From Cytidiella melzeri (taxonomy: Eukaryota; Basidiomycota; Agaricomycetes; Polyporales; Irpicaceae), in the NCBI GenBank assembly GCA_022592445.1, contig JABYQR010000426.1, positions 1-35,682 on the forward strand: a stretch of DNA of 35,682 nt. Reading direction: 5' to 3'. The stretch's first letter is position 1. Each line of letters begins with the position of its first letter. Positions 20,894-32,921 of the stretch are shown here, in pieces. A program made the position numbers and the translations under genes. The notes under the pieces are model-generated. The model had not been told where the DNA came from. It saw only the letters and a list, made by a program, of their open reading frames with translations, and did not search any database.

Positions 20894-21061
20894 TTCTGCT
20901 AAAATGTGCACTTTTGCAGTACCGTCGTACATTACATGTGTGCCTTGTGAAACAATGAAAATTTTACATGTGATGGGCTCTTTTTTATTGTCTGGATACT
21001 CTACCATCAGGCAGCTACCAGGTATTCGACACACATTAATACTGTATCCAGTGATGGTCAG

Positions 21062-21070
21062 GATATATAA
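21062..21070 (+). promoter_or_regulatory. TATA box of the 21137 gene
   Basis: ATATATAAG lies about 70 bp before the ATG at 21137, followed by a CT-rich probable start region. The ATG context CTGCCAATGG is close to the eukaryotic consensus. Confidence 0.5.
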
Positions 21071-21136
21071 GCTGCCCGCAAAGTGAAAGTATCTTGCGCA
21101 TCTCTATCTCTTCATCATACTTCACACTCCCTGCCA

Positions 21137-24100
21137 ATGGCCAGAAGAAGTACCCGAGGTACACGGTACGTGATTGGATCTCTATGCTGCTTCTATGTCT
21201 ATTCAATCCTTGTTGTTGTGACACAGCGGACGTGCTAGCGGGCGAGGAAGGACCGCGTCTCCCAATCATGCCCGCAGCGGTACCCGGACGTGAGTATTGT
21301 ACTTGCAGATTTTGACTAGTCAATGCTGAGTGTATGTACAGGAAAAGGCTGGATGCCGGCGATGTATCCGCAGACTCAGAAGATGACAGGTCTATGCAAT
21401 ATAGTCAATTGCCAACCACGGGTCGACGGGTCATCAAGTACGTTGTTATTGTACTTGGTCTGTGTGAGTACTAATATATGTTGTTATGTTCAGAAAACCA
21501 TCCATCGAGATTGTCGGTAAAGCATCTCAGGAACTAGACAAGTAAGTCAATCATTATGATATGTGCTTGTACACTTACTGATTCGGGGCATATTGTAAAT
21601 ATCAGCACTGAGATTGGTTCAGACGAGGTAGAGGTTGATGAGTTAGACAAGGGAGAGGAAATCAACTCTGACATAAAACATCAGGCCTCCAGGTAATTAA
21701 CAACTGTCTGTGTTGACTGTATCCCTTTGAAATTATTGTTTCTAGTCCAGATGAAGGGCCATTCACCAGACCCTCTACTAGTCCGTTGCAAAAGAAGTCC
21801 ACTGTGGTTGTTGATACACCTCCGACTCCATCTCCCAAGTATGTTCTTTGGTGCTTACATGTAATTGATGTTGACTGACTGTCTTACGTCATCAGAAAAT
21901 TAGGCATGAAGCGGTAAGATTCATATAAAACAGCCCTGGTCCTGACTTATGTGAGGTGTAGTCCTGCCCCACCGTTCCCCGACCATTCAACAGATAAGCT
22001 GTTCGAGAGCGAGGAGGAAGTTGTGGTGGGTAAAGGAAAGGCCCATGCTCGGGTATCTGCACGAGCTTCCCGTAACAAGTATGTTCTGTCAAGTCCTTTG
22101 TGCCAGCACTTCACTCATCCCTACACGCATAGAGTACCTCCGAAGTCTGCAGCTGTCATTGATTCCGATTCGGACATTGAAATCATTCAGCAACAGTACG
22201 TAATTTGCAACAGTCATAGCATCTATACAGGTTCATAGTGATACTTTAGAGGGCTATCTGAGACAGAGGATGTATTTTCTACTCCTACCAAGCCATCTCT
22301 CAGGAACGTGGCAGGTACCCACGGGGTTGCTGCCACCACAAAGCAGAAGACTACCGTTGTCGTGACCAATCACAAGTTCAAGGTGGTACCTGGCATTACA
22401 AAGACTACGGTGGTTCCAAAAGTTGAGGAGGATCTGGCTAACCCCTTTGATACTCCGGACGTTGACGAAGTGGAGAAGAGCCCGCGTAAGAAGTATGTTT
22501 ATCTCATTTTAGTTGCATCTTTTTGTCAACTACTGACTGTTATTGTGTAGAAAGCGTGGAGATACACGTAAACCTGCAGATTGCAATGATACCAAATTGG
22601 TTGTTGATGTGACTACTCCGTATGTCCAGTTCAGTGTTACTCACACCATATTTATTGATGTTGATCTGTCAAAGTGTGTCTAAGCTCTCTCGCGATTTGT
22701 GAGTATTCTGCATGACGTCTTACTGTGTCAAAAACTCATGTTGGGTGTAAGGAGTTCAACAACTTTATCCTCCGTCCGTAAGAAGCTTTTTCCAAGCACG
22801 AAGGACATGGTTCCAACTGTCAAGCCAACGGTATATCTTGAGGACTTGGAGGGAACCGGGTCGAAGGATTTGTTGCCTGTGGAGGAGATTCCTAGGCCTA
22901 AGTTTAAGGTTCTTCCACCTGATCGCGAGCTGGTTTCTGTTACAAACGGTCTTCACACCCTATCATTTTCCTTTACTTCTTCGATTACCTTGATAACCAG
23001 TTATCTTCTTTACAATTGCCTGGACGATCCAACTCGTCTTTCCTCCATCATTCCCTGATCCACATCGCCTCCGTTCAACACGGACTATTATGTTACCAGT
23101 TGCCTTCCGATGTCCATTCAAATCTCGGACCTAACTCCGATTGGTTACCATTGCCTTGGTTCAACCCTCGGCCTTTCCATACCTCCGTTATCACTCCATC
23201 GGGTCCAACCCCGTCTATCCCCTGTTTTGGGTCCAACTCCGTCTATCCCCTGTTGCGGGTTCAACCTCTTCTCTATTGATTCCTGCCTCATGTTTCACCT
23301 TTCTATTGTTCCTTGTTTCCGCACCTTGACAGTCTTTTCTCTCATTGGCTTTCCAGAGTAGTGGCTGTTCTCTGTGCATTGTTCTTCCTTTCTGTTTCTC
23401 CAATTTGCTACCACTACCTCGGACTGGTCCAAGAGTAGTTAGGTCAACATGTATAAATAGCTGTTAGACATGAGGCTAGAACCTCAGTCTATCCACTTCG
23501 TATCAATATTCCTTCTATCGAACCATCATCTGTCTGCCACTGTGCTTGACAGCAACCGCGCGGCCTAGACCATCATCAAGCCTTGAGTGTAGCTACACCA
23601 AGGGGTTCTGACCTGACAACTTGTCCCTTGACGATAGTCGGTCTTAACAGTTTACAATCTCAAGGACGCTGATAGCCTTCGTTGGATGGACAAGAAGTTG
23701 ATATACAGTTATGAGCCCCCCTTGGCCCCAATAGTCAAGTAAGTATTCAATATTGCTGTTCAAGCTCAATACTAACTTCGTCTGCTAGCATTGTACCCAA
23801 GCAATATCTGTGTCGACCTGACGAGTTACTCATGGAGTATGCATGGTTTTCAGAGGCTATGCTACTGGCTGGTGTTGAGGCAGATTCCAATGACGAGAGG
23901 CAAGTTTCTCTTGCTGTCAACTTACAACATGTCACGCGTGCTGACAAATTAACATCAGGAACATGATCCATAGTGTTACTACCGGAACTCACGGTTCATA
24001 TGTCTACAACCCGGCTCGGGTCTCACTGTACAACTTCAAGTATGAGGGTGATCCAACTGTTAGAGATTCCTACCTGTGGCACAAGTCTGCGCCAAAGGTT

Positions 24101-24844
24101 CCTGTTGCGCTGGTAACTTTTGGTACAGTCACGGAGTCAAGTGTTGTGACTCCAGAACTCCTGGGAAGGACACATACCCCAGATACCCTGTCTCAGCGTC
24201 TTCTCGTAGTCAAGCCTCTTACTATCGAGTGGAACCGCACCTGGTCTTTCATAGCGTACCATTTGGGCTATTACGAGGATCCAACAAAGTTGTATCTCAA
24301 CGGATGGAAGAACGGCGTTACCTTCCATTCACTTCCTGGTAGTAAGCTGCCTTGACTTACATTGTTTTCTCCCATATACTCACTATCATGGCGTAGGGGA
24401 GGACCGGTACCCTCAGCCTTCGTCACCCACCAAAAAACAGGCTGGTTCAAGCAAGTTTCCATCTGCTATTGTTCCCGCTGTCTCCTACAGTACAAAAGCC
24501 GTCCTTCATAGCGACATTGAGAAGCTGGGGGATATCCAGGAGTCTATCGCTGAAATCAAGAAACTTGCAAAAAATGGTGCACCTGGTATCTGGATTAAAG
24601 GTACGTCGTTCATATAACTACATGCGGTAACACTGTCTCACCTTTGATAGTTCCGATATATGACCTCTCACATGTCACCTCTGTTCATGATCTTCAAGGG
24701 ATGGAAGGGGCAATGAAGTGGACTGAAGAAATTCCTGTTGGTTCATTTGTTGCAGTAGAGTATTGCTTTGGTGTCTACAAGTCTAAACATAACCACGATG
24801 AACTTAACCTTCACATGCTCCGTGTTGCCATTCTCCGCCGTTGA
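21137..24844 (+). CDS. Nuclear-type protein of unknown function, about 18 exons, LTR-interrupted
   Basis: Start ATG 21137. Exons: 21137-21165, 21227-21289, 21342-21437, 21494-21541, 21606-21692, 21746-21838, 21896-21913 (18 bp), 21962-22078, 22133-22195, 22250-22492, 22551-22619, 22675-22698, 22752-22937/23655-23738, 23789-23899, 23959-24338, 24397-24600, 24651-24844. Joins are in frame throughout. Most introns follow AA or AG and split a codon. The N-terminus is Arg/Gly-rich (TRGRASGRGR); the first half is disordered, Ser/Pro/Lys-rich, with an acidic hydrophobic VIDSDSDIEII resembling a SUMO-interacting motif. The C-terminal half is folded, with WSFIAYHLGYY and a KWTEEIPVGSFVAVEY ending. One intron (23900-23958) uses a GC donor. 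A 712-bp LTR interrupts exon 13. Family unknown. Confidence 0.7.
22938..23649 (+). repeat. Unrelated solo LTR (712 bp)
   Basis: Ends TGTTAC...TTAACA with 5-bp inverted termini, flanked by GTTTC (22933-22937) and GTTTA (23650-23654), a 5-bp duplication with one mismatch. Omitting it and one flank restores the exon frame. It contains a GTATAAATAG promoter motif at 23451-23460 and a short tandem repeat (GGTCCAACxCCGTCTATCCC) near 23200-23250. The terminal sequence resembles Ty1/copia LTRs, but with no internal region the superfamily is not proven. Confidence 0.75.
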
Positions 24845-25946
24845 ATAATGATGAAACATCTGTTATCCATACGTTGTATTCCTATTTTGTATAGATAATA
24901 CTTATACTGACAAAACTGTTATGTATCATTCATTGCACTTTGGCTATCTTTCCTGTGTGATAAGGTGTAAATAGTTGCATAGTCCGTGGGAAAATTATGT
25001 ATAACAATAGCCTCTTTAGCAGACGAATAGAGAGAATATTGTGTCAGGTAACAGTGAGAAGTCTACCCAAGTTACCATCTGCACAGCCAGCCTCAGACTA
25101 TGCATTAATACTCAGACGCCTGATCACAATAAGTACAAATAAACATCAACAATTGATCTTGGGCACATGCGTACGCAACTTGCCTGCTTCTCAACCCCAT
25201 CTACCTGTCCTGCATGCTGCTGCACAACACTATGCATACATCAGCCACCAAAAAAGTGTACTGTCTACTGCAAATATTGATGGTGACCGCATGGTTTGCA
25301 GCAACTGCAAATGTTTGTGCTTCACTATCAGTTCTGCCACGTCACCAGCCAAGGTCATTTGTAAGCTGTATCATTTGCTCTTCTGATGCTATAAACTCCG
25401 TACAAGAATCTATTCTACAAGATATGTGTTGCTGGCCATGCTATGATGTATCAATGCCCAACTCAAACTATATGGTGACTGCAAGCACCAAGCTAGATAC
25501 CCTTGCGCCCATGTGTGGCTTGGTAACGCCAAGTACCAAAGATGAAAAACTCGTGCCACAGACAAAGATGAATGCCCTTATTATAATTGAAATGACATTC
25601 TCTCATCCTTGTAGTAGCGTACCAAATGTGTATGTGTTGTACCTGATATCTATTTCCAGCTACACTATGTATTGGTTCACGCCGGTGAAATCTGTTGATT
25701 CTCTCGCAATTTTCGCAAGGCTGATGGCAACTCGCAACCAGTACCGTCGTGTTGAATTTGCAAATCTCATGACGCGAATACTGTTGTACAGGTGGTTAGC
25801 GGATATAGCTGTGAGTAATCAACCAGCCAAGCAATATAGAGAATTTGTTGTGGTACAGTTTGGAGACAGTATCTATATGGGTGGAGGCAGAAAGCATGAT
25901 ATATGGTCAAAGGAAGACATTCAACTTACTTTAAGGGTAACTATAA
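24845..25946. other. AT-rich region without a supported gene; possible Helitron 5' flank
   Basis: Plus-strand frames up to 252 codons occur (25214-25972) but are irregular in composition, rich in Cys/Ser/Ile and without domains. One shows a CSNCKCLC-like cluster, which might be remnants of the Helitron N-terminal coding region. No clear TC... 5' terminus could be placed. Confidence 0.35.
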
Positions 25947-26550
25947 TTGTCTGCAGACACTTATTCTTTTGACTGTTACATACATGGTGAAGATGGAGCA
26001 GAAATCCTGTCTGACACTGCCATCAAGGCTAAGCCTTCACTGCATACTCTCGCTGATAGATTATCTCTTAGAATACTGTGTGACATCTGTGACCACCACA
26101 GCATCAGCATCAGCCGAGGACATACAAACCATCTAGATGTTGTAAAAAAACTTACATCTCACCAGTGCTTGTCTTTGTCTTGTGACAACTGGGTTTGTGT
26201 TTTTAAACCAAATGAAGAGAACTCTATTCGGAATAAAATGCGTGACACCGTGATAAAAAGTTCAAAAAGACACAAAGTCCTGCCGATACTTACAGTCATC
26301 GCGAGGCATGCAACAAGTGGTACAAAAAATCCATATTTCCACCAAAAGTACCATCAGAAACACAGATACGGGACATTGTAGCTGGTTTTGTTGAAGACTC
26401 CTCTTTTTCAAACGTGCAGGAAGCTGGTTGTGCTGTTTGTGGATGTCTGACTAAACTTAACAATATGAAGAAACTGTCAGAAGTGAATGTCAATCTGGAA
26501 CCCTTGTTTCGTCCAGAGGTCACTCGTAAATCTCAACTTTGGACACCGAT
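25947..26550 (+). pseudogene. Helitron N-terminal Cys-rich and DUF6570-like start, frame-broken
   Basis: 25947-26381 contains CDICDHHSISISRGHT and further Cys residues. After a frame change near 26310-26340 the protein continues with the IFPPKVPSETQIRDI motif and AGCAVCGCLT, familiar from fungal Helitron proteins, and runs into VTRK near 26530. A further pair of indels lies at 26545-26575. Confidence 0.6.
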
Positions 26551-26554
26551 CCCA

Positions 26555-29500
26555 TTCAGTTTGTGATGGACCTGTGTTGTTAGCAGACTGTGAATATATT
26601 TGTTCCACTTGCTACAGCGTAACTACTAAAGGTTCTTTGCCAAAAAATGCACTTGCCAATGGTCTTTGGTTAGGAGATGTTCCACCAGTGTTACAAAACT
26701 TGTCGTGGATGGAGAAAAGACTGATAGCACGTATACATACAAATTCCTGTGTTATCAGAGTGCACAAATCGAAGCTGTACAAGATGAAAACAAATGTTGT
26801 GAGTCGAGCAATCCCAATGAAGAAAATATATGATGTTCTTCCCCCAAGACGTGAAGACTGGGATGATGTGTTGGCTATACTGTTCATTGGGCCTTCGCCC
26901 CCCACTTCAAAGGAGTACCAAAGAACTCCACTCCTAGTACGCCGCAACCGTGTGGCAGAGGCGTTGGAGTGGTTGAAGCTCAATCACACAGATTATGCAG
27001 ATTTACATATATCATACAGTAACCTAAATGATTATCCAGAAGATCAGCCTCCAGTTTATGTTGACTACCACAAAGAATCTGAGTACAACAATCCTGAAGC
27101 TGCAGCTGTAAATAGCGACATTAACACAGAATCCACTGAGAATGGTCAATCGCCTTTCATTGTACATGGTTTAACTGGTGACCAATTGTCTCAGATGTGG
27201 AAAGGCGACCCTGCTACCATACGTCTCGAGGCTATGAAACACTTTGCTAAAGGAGGCAAAGTTTTAGGTATTGGTAAATCAGACCAGATGGAAAGTTTGT
27301 GGAACAATCCCCGTCTATATCCCTCGATGTTCCCGTGGTTGTTTCCGTATGGTTATGGTGGATTAGACAACGAGCATATACAAGTAAAAATTAGTGATGC
27401 TATACGAAAGAAAAATTGGCTTATGTACTATGACAAGCGCTTCCAACTCGATGAGTTATTCTCTTTGGTTGCATTCAACCATCAGCAAATCAAAAATAGC
27501 AGTGACGGTGGATACTTGTTATCAATGAAGAAAAACTTTCAAGATGTGGCATCCCGTCTTTCTTCCATAAAGATGAGCACGTTAGATACCTTGATATCTC
27601 GGGCAAAGGAGGGCCACACAACTCCTCAGACAGAGGATGAAAAAGCTTGCTTCCGGCTATTAGGAGATATAGACTATGTAGCCACTCGTGTGGATGGATC
27701 TGTTACAAACCGGAGACGGATGCGGAACGAAATATGGTCTCTAACATATTGTCTTGGAGCACCTACTTGGTTTATCACATTTGCACCAGCTGATGTCAAA
27801 CATCCCATTGCACTGTACTATGCAGGTAAGAAACAAGACTTTTATCCACAAATATCTGATCCAAACGAAAGACTTTTGTTGATTGCGAATAACCCAGTAT
27901 CTGGTGCACGGTTTTTTAAATTTATGGTAGACATGTTCATCAAGCATGTACTGGGTTATGGAAATAATCATAAAGGATTCTATGGAAAGACATCAGGGTA
28001 TTATGGTACAGTTGAGCAGCAAGGACGACTAACATTACATATGCACATGCTTATATGGCTCAAGCACAGTTTATCTCCACAAGAGATACGTGATAGAATA
28101 ATGGATAATCAATCAGACTTTCAAAGACATATGGTAGAATACCTTGAAGCTACACATGCAGGTGAGTTTTACAACTCAACTATGGATGAAATGCATGACA
28201 AGTTGGTAAAACTATCAGCCAAACAGCCTGACCGCGTTGCTCCTACTTTGTCACTTCCTGAAGCACCTGTTCCATATTGCTCGAATCAATGTCTTCATTG
28301 TACTCAGTGTTCAGAGGCTGGCAAATGGTGGAATGATTATCAATGTACTGCCAATGAGATCATATACTTATCAAACATACATAAATGCCATGAGGGATGT
28401 ACCACCAAGTCACATCCAAATTGTAAGTCAAGATTCCCGCGTGAGGTTTATGCCCAAACATCACTTGACCCAGAGACTGGGGCACTCAACATGAAAAAGG
28501 GAGAGGCATGGCTGAATACATTTACTCCTATGGTTTCTTACTTGCTACGGTGTAATACAGATGTCACCAGCTTGCAATCTGGAACTGCAATCAAGTCTGT
28601 CATTGCATACGTTACTGAGTACATTACAAAATCCCCATTGAAAACACATGTAATGTTTGATGCAGTGAAGACAGTATTTACACGACAGGCAGAGGCTAAC
28701 AATGATGTCAATGAAGACAGACTAAAGAAAACACGTTCGTTGATTACAAAAATTGTCAACGCACTGACTTCGCAGAGTGAGATTGGGTCGCCAATGGCCT
28801 CAATGTATCTTCTTGAACATCCAGATCATTATACAGATCATAAGTTTCAAAGGTTTTATTGGAGACGTTATGTTCATGAAGTGCGTGATGTACATGAGCA
28901 TATTGCTGGTGAACACGCTGGTCAATCCTTGGCAGTAGCTGACAATACACCAGTTACAATTGACACTTCACAGAACACAGAAGTAAAGCTTGCAATTGGC
29001 AAAAATGTACGCGGCATAGTAGGCTTATCCCCAGTTCACGACTATATGTATCGTCCAGAGAAATATCATGATGTATCACTGTATGATTGGATACGTCTGT
29101 CAAACAAAACACCTAGAAAACCAGTTAAAAAAACAAAATCAAAGGTTCCAGCTGGAGAATGGCTTGTGGAATCAATCATTACCCATAAGTGGATCAAAGA
29201 TGTATCAAATGGACAGGAACGGGTTATATTCAACCTCGAGTGGGAAGAAGGTGATACTACCTGGGAGTCACTTCAGAACTGTACACATCTACAGGCTTTA
29301 GATGAATATTACCTTAAAATGAATGTAGCGCACTGGCGACAGCTTCCTATTATTGAGGGTGACAACCTTGATAGCAACAGTGACAGAGACAACAACAATG
29401 ATTACGATTCAGAGGACACTTCAACTGACAATTATGCTGAGGAAGAATCTGATGATTTCAATGATGAAGATCTCACATCAGATTCCGATACACTAGTAAA

Positions 29501-30712
29501 CAGTTCGGGTGTTGATCAGTCTGAACCTGTTCCTTCAATGGACAAAAATATCAAAGGGAGTCGGAATAAAGATTATCATCGACAAGCCATGTTTATGCAA
29601 GACCACCCACAGTGTGAAACACATCAAGTGCGAATGTTAGAAGAGCATCATGCTAAGATCCCTGACTTTGTAGGTGGTATCCTACCGCGAGAAGATAAAG
29701 GCAATCGAGAAGACTACTGTATGACTATGCTGACACTTTTCAAACCATGGCGCTCAGGTTTAGAGTTAAAGTCAAAAGACTTGACCTGGAGCGATGCGTT
29801 CAACAACTACAAATTTCCCCAGCAATACACATGTATTATGAATAATTTCAATCTGCGATATGAGTGTTATGATGCCAGAGATGATTTTGCAGCACAACAA
29901 AAAACTAAAAATCTAGATGTTGTTTCAATGCCATCATACTTTGGTGATGACATGCTAGACGAGATTGAAGAAGAATTCAATGGTATACTTGATTCAGAAC
30001 AATGTGGTTTTGATGAGCATAATGTAACAGACATGGGACCTATTGACAGATCAACAATATTACAGCTAGAACGTATGATGGATACTGAAGACATGCTCAA
30101 AAGGAATGGGTTGTTGAATGCAGATGACCACTCTGTTGATATCCAATGTCTACCAACAGTAGATGATACAACACCTAGCTGTTATTATTGGCAAAAATTA
30201 TTGAACAAGACCAAAGATGAAATTTTGAGCAATCGACAAGGACAGGTAGCTGCATCAAAGGCACTCAAAAAGCACAACCATTCGATTGATCTTGTAGAAG
30301 TCATAGATATCTCATATTATGAAAAGACATTCGAAGCAGCATCTAAGGAAGATCGCTCCCTTATCAATGAAATTATAATTAGCTATACATTGAACACTGA
30401 ACAGGCCAGGGCTTTCAAAATCATAGCAAATCACTCAACACTTGAAAAACCATCTCAGCTGAAGATGTATCTGGGTGGAATGGCTGGTACAGGAAAATCT
30501 CAAGTTATTAAATCATTGATACATTTTTATACCCGTCGTAATGAAGCTTATCGGTTCCTTTGTATGGCACCTACTGGATCAGCTGCATCGCTGATTGGTG
30601 GTTCTACTTATCATTCTATACTAGGTATCAACCCTTATCGTGAAAAAACTGAACAACTAGGTGCTTTAAGTGAAGTTAAAAGTAATTTGCAGTATGTAGA
30701 CTACATTTTATG
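26555..30712 (+). CDS. Helitron Rep: DUF6570, HUH nuclease, chromodomain-like insert, helicase start
   Basis: One long frame (26487-30728), biologically meaningful from about 26555. Residue numbers count from 26487. Order: DUF6570-like (KNALANGLWLGDVP, DVLAILFIGP; about 25-180), the Helitron N-terminal Rep domain with FITFAPAD (motif 1, about 430), LHMHMLIWL (HUH, His 518 and 520) and AYVTEYITK (Tyr 708 and 712), a Cys/His cluster (about 600-660), a chromodomain-like segment (about 889-945), an acidic Asp/Ser-rich linker, and the Pif1 helicase Walker A GGMAGTGKSQ (about 1330). All HUH residues are present. The frame is lost by one base in a T-run near 30708, just before Walker B. Confidence 0.88.
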
Positions 30713-30865
30713 GATGAAATATCAATGATTGATTGTTTAAACTTATACAATATTAGCAGACAAATGTGTATGGCCTTGGACAATGAGACTGAACCATTTG
30801 GAGGGAAACATGTCATCTTTGCGGGAGACTTTGCACAGCTTCCCCCAGTATCAACAGGAAACCCC
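30710..30865 (+). pseudogene. Helitron helicase Walker B segment
   Basis: The frame contains MDEISMID (Walker B) and FAGDFAQLPPVS (motif III), typical of Pif1-type Helitron helicases. It is separated from the previous segment by a one-base loss and from the next by a second one-base loss in an A-run near 30860. Confidence 0.85.
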
Positions 30866-32601
30866 TCTATTCAAGTACTGTTCAGTCTGTTATCCATACA
30901 ACACAGTCTCATAAGGATCAGCAAGCTGCTTTAGGTAAAGCAATATGGCATCAGTTTACCACTGCAGTCATCTTACGCACCAACATGAGACAAAACTCAC
31001 AGACAGATGAAGATGCAAAATTCCGCACTTTGCTAGAAAACTTAAGGTACAAGTCTTGTACCAATGAAGATATTACTTTTCTGCGAACTAGAATAGCTGG
31101 TATTTCAAAAAATCGACCAAAGTGGTCAAATACTGTGTTCCGTAACATGTCAACTATAACATCTTACAATGCAAGTAGAGATAAATTCAATGACAGAGGC
31201 ACAGAACGATTCTTGCAAGAGGCCCATCAAACTCTGATTTATTTTTACTCTGTAGATCGTTATAGCTCCAACAATGATGAGACAAAGCTTTTGACAAAGC
31301 TCCGTAAAACAAAATCAGATCCATCACGGAATACTGACCGCCTTCGTCCACATGATCAAGCTGTGTTTTGGTCATTGCCTCCAAGCAATACTGGAAACCA
31401 TCCTGGCAAATTAGGTATTTGTATAGGAATGCCTATTATGATTAAGAAGAACAAAGCAACAGAGTGTGGTGTGACTAATGGAGCAGAAGGTGTTGTAGTT
31501 GGGTGGAAATCTCAGCCTATAGACACAAATCACAGCACATTAGATGTGTTGTTTGTAAAGCTAACTTCACCACCAATACCAATCAAACTAGATGGATTGG
31601 AACCTGATGTGGTGCCTGTCACAGCAGAACCTATAAACGTGATTTGTAAGCTTCCTGATGGCGTGCGAAGAACGATAAACCGCGTACAAGTGCCAGTAAT
31701 AGTAAATTTTGGCATGACGGACTATGCATCCCAAGGTCGGACAAGGAAGTACAATGTTGTTGACATACACAATTGTCGCAGTCACCAGTCTATATATACT
31801 TGCTTATCAAGAGGTTCAACATATCAGGGTACTCTTATTGCTCAAGATTTCTCAGATAAACACATGACTGGGGGATTGTCTGGATATTTGAGACAGGAGT
31901 TCCGAGAGTTAGAATTGCTAGATGAGATTACAAGATTGCGTTTCGAAAAGAAATTACCCAAGGGTGTAGGCGGTACAACACGGAACCATCTAATATCATC
32001 ATATAGATATGCAAGAGGAAGTGACTATGTTCCTAAAACAATGCCTAGTCCGTTACAATGGGATACAATCAACACGTATGATATTGATGATCCATTCCAA
32101 GAAGCAGAATGGCAAGTACTTGACAAAAAGAAAAGACTGCCAAAACAATCTACATCTAAACCTGAATCCAGCAAGAAAAAACCGTTGGGAGTCAATACTG
32201 ATGCCAAACGATATATTCCTGCTCAGGGTACTGTACAGATCAATCAACTGAGTAGGCTACAAGGTGTTCGTATTCATAACAAGCGTAGACAGGAAGTAAC
32301 TGAACATCAGGAAAGTTCCACCCGGCCATGTAAACGGCAGAAAACAAATATCAATGACCGTATACCTGTACTCAATGGCCCTATGGGTTTTGTATGGAAT
32401 GGTCAGACATATAGCTGTGCATTTGATAGTCTGTTCACTATTATATTGAGCATTATGAGGTATACACCAGAAGAATGGTGTAAATTAACATCAACAACAA
32501 ATGAATATTTGAAAATATTTTGTGACACGTTTGAAGGTGTAGATCTTGACTCAGATGATATAGATAAACTGAGACCGTATACAGCTTGCATTTCATTGTA
32601 A
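30865..32601 (+). CDS. Helitron helicase C-terminal motifs plus cysteine-hydrolase-like tail
   Basis: After the A-run break the frame runs to the TAA at 32599-32601. It has MPIMIKKN and VTNGAEGVV (motif IV region), YASQGRT (V) and YTCLSRG (VI), so the helicase part is complete apart from frame breaks. A basic patch RPCKRQK follows, then WNGQTYSCAFDSLFTII, which resembles the catalytic Cys box of ubiquitin-hydrolase-like proteases (Cys codon 32415-32417). Further tail sequence continues past the TAA in altered frames. Confidence 0.8.
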   Translation, partial: LYSSTVQSVIHTTQSHKDQQAALGKAIWHQFTTAVILRTNMRQNSQTDEDAKFRTLLENLRYKSCTNEDITFLRTRIAGISKNRPKWSNTVFRNMSTITSYNASRDKFNDRGTERFLQEAHQTLIYFYSVDRYSSNNDETKLLTKLRKTKSDPSRNTDRLRPHDQAVFWSLPPSNTGNHPGKLGICIGMPIMIKKNKATECGVTNGAEGVVVGWKSQPIDTNHSTLDVLFVKLTSPPIPIKLDGLEPDVVPVTAEPINVICKLPDGVRRTINRVQVPVIVNFGMTDYASQGRTRKYNVVDIHNCRSHQSIYTCLSRGSTYQGTLIAQDFSDKHMTGGLSGYLRQEFRELELLDEITRLRFEKKLPKGVGGTTRNHLISSYRYARGSDYVPKTMPSPLQWDTINTYDIDDPFQEAEWQVLDKKKRLPKQSTSKPESSKKKPLGVNTDAKRYIPAQGTVQINQLSRLQGVRIHNKRRQEVTEHQESSTRPCKRQKTNINDRIPVLNGPMGFVWNGQTYSCAFDSLFTIILSIMRYTPEEWCKLTSTTNEYLKIFCDTFEGVDLDSDDIDKLRPYTACISL

Positions 32602-32610
32602 AGATCCAAG

Positions 32611-32921
32611 TTGTTCTCAATCAGTACAACAGGCAATAATGTTAGAGAATTATATGAATTTCTACTCAAACCTGATGTTAGCCATATTGTCAAAACTGTG
32701 TACTGCATTGTATGTCGAGATGAAAAATCTTCTGGCTTATTTTCCAACTCTCTAATGTGGCGATGTACAAAGTCTGCATGGAGAAATAAAGCAAAACGAG
32801 CAGGAACGTGTAATGCTCAAACTACGTCTGCATGGATGACAGCTCTATTGAGAACAAAGTCTAGAAAGAAATGCAGTGACTGTCACAGCTTAATGGAGAA
32901 TATATACAAATTTGATCATGC
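32611..32921 (+). pseudogene. Helitron hydrolase-like tail, truncated by LTR
   Basis: This frame follows the TAA after 10 bp and has several Cys pairs (YCIVC, KCSDC) and WRNKAKRAGTCNAQTTSAW. Its natural continuation is cut at 32921 by the gypsy LTR; the ORF end beyond that point is LTR sequence. The His box expected for a cysteine hydrolase is not visible before the cut. Confidence 0.6.

Larger units (their letters stand above)
25947..32921 (+). mobile_element. Decayed autonomous-type Helitron, 3' part cut by gypsy copy 2
   Basis: A Rep-helicase coding region spans about 7 kb with lower GC and AT-ending codons unlike the gypsy element. It is broken by several frame changes and ends where gypsy copy 2 inserts at 32922. 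Neither the 5' TC end nor the 3' CTRR/hairpin end was located; the latter should lie beyond the window. Helitrons transpose by HUH-endonuclease rolling-circle-like replication. Confidence 0.85.

Noticed and set aside
21036..21323. Minus-strand ORF of 95 codons
   Set aside because: It overlaps the promoter and first exons of the well-supported plus-strand gene and has no domain.
5391..24844. Whole region as one KDZ transposon
   Set aside because: No KDZ transposase, no terminal inverted repeats and no 8-bp target duplication could be found by eye.
25214..25972. 252-codon ORF as an independent gene
   Set aside because: Irregular composition, no domain, no intron or start support; more likely decayed Helitron sequence or chance.
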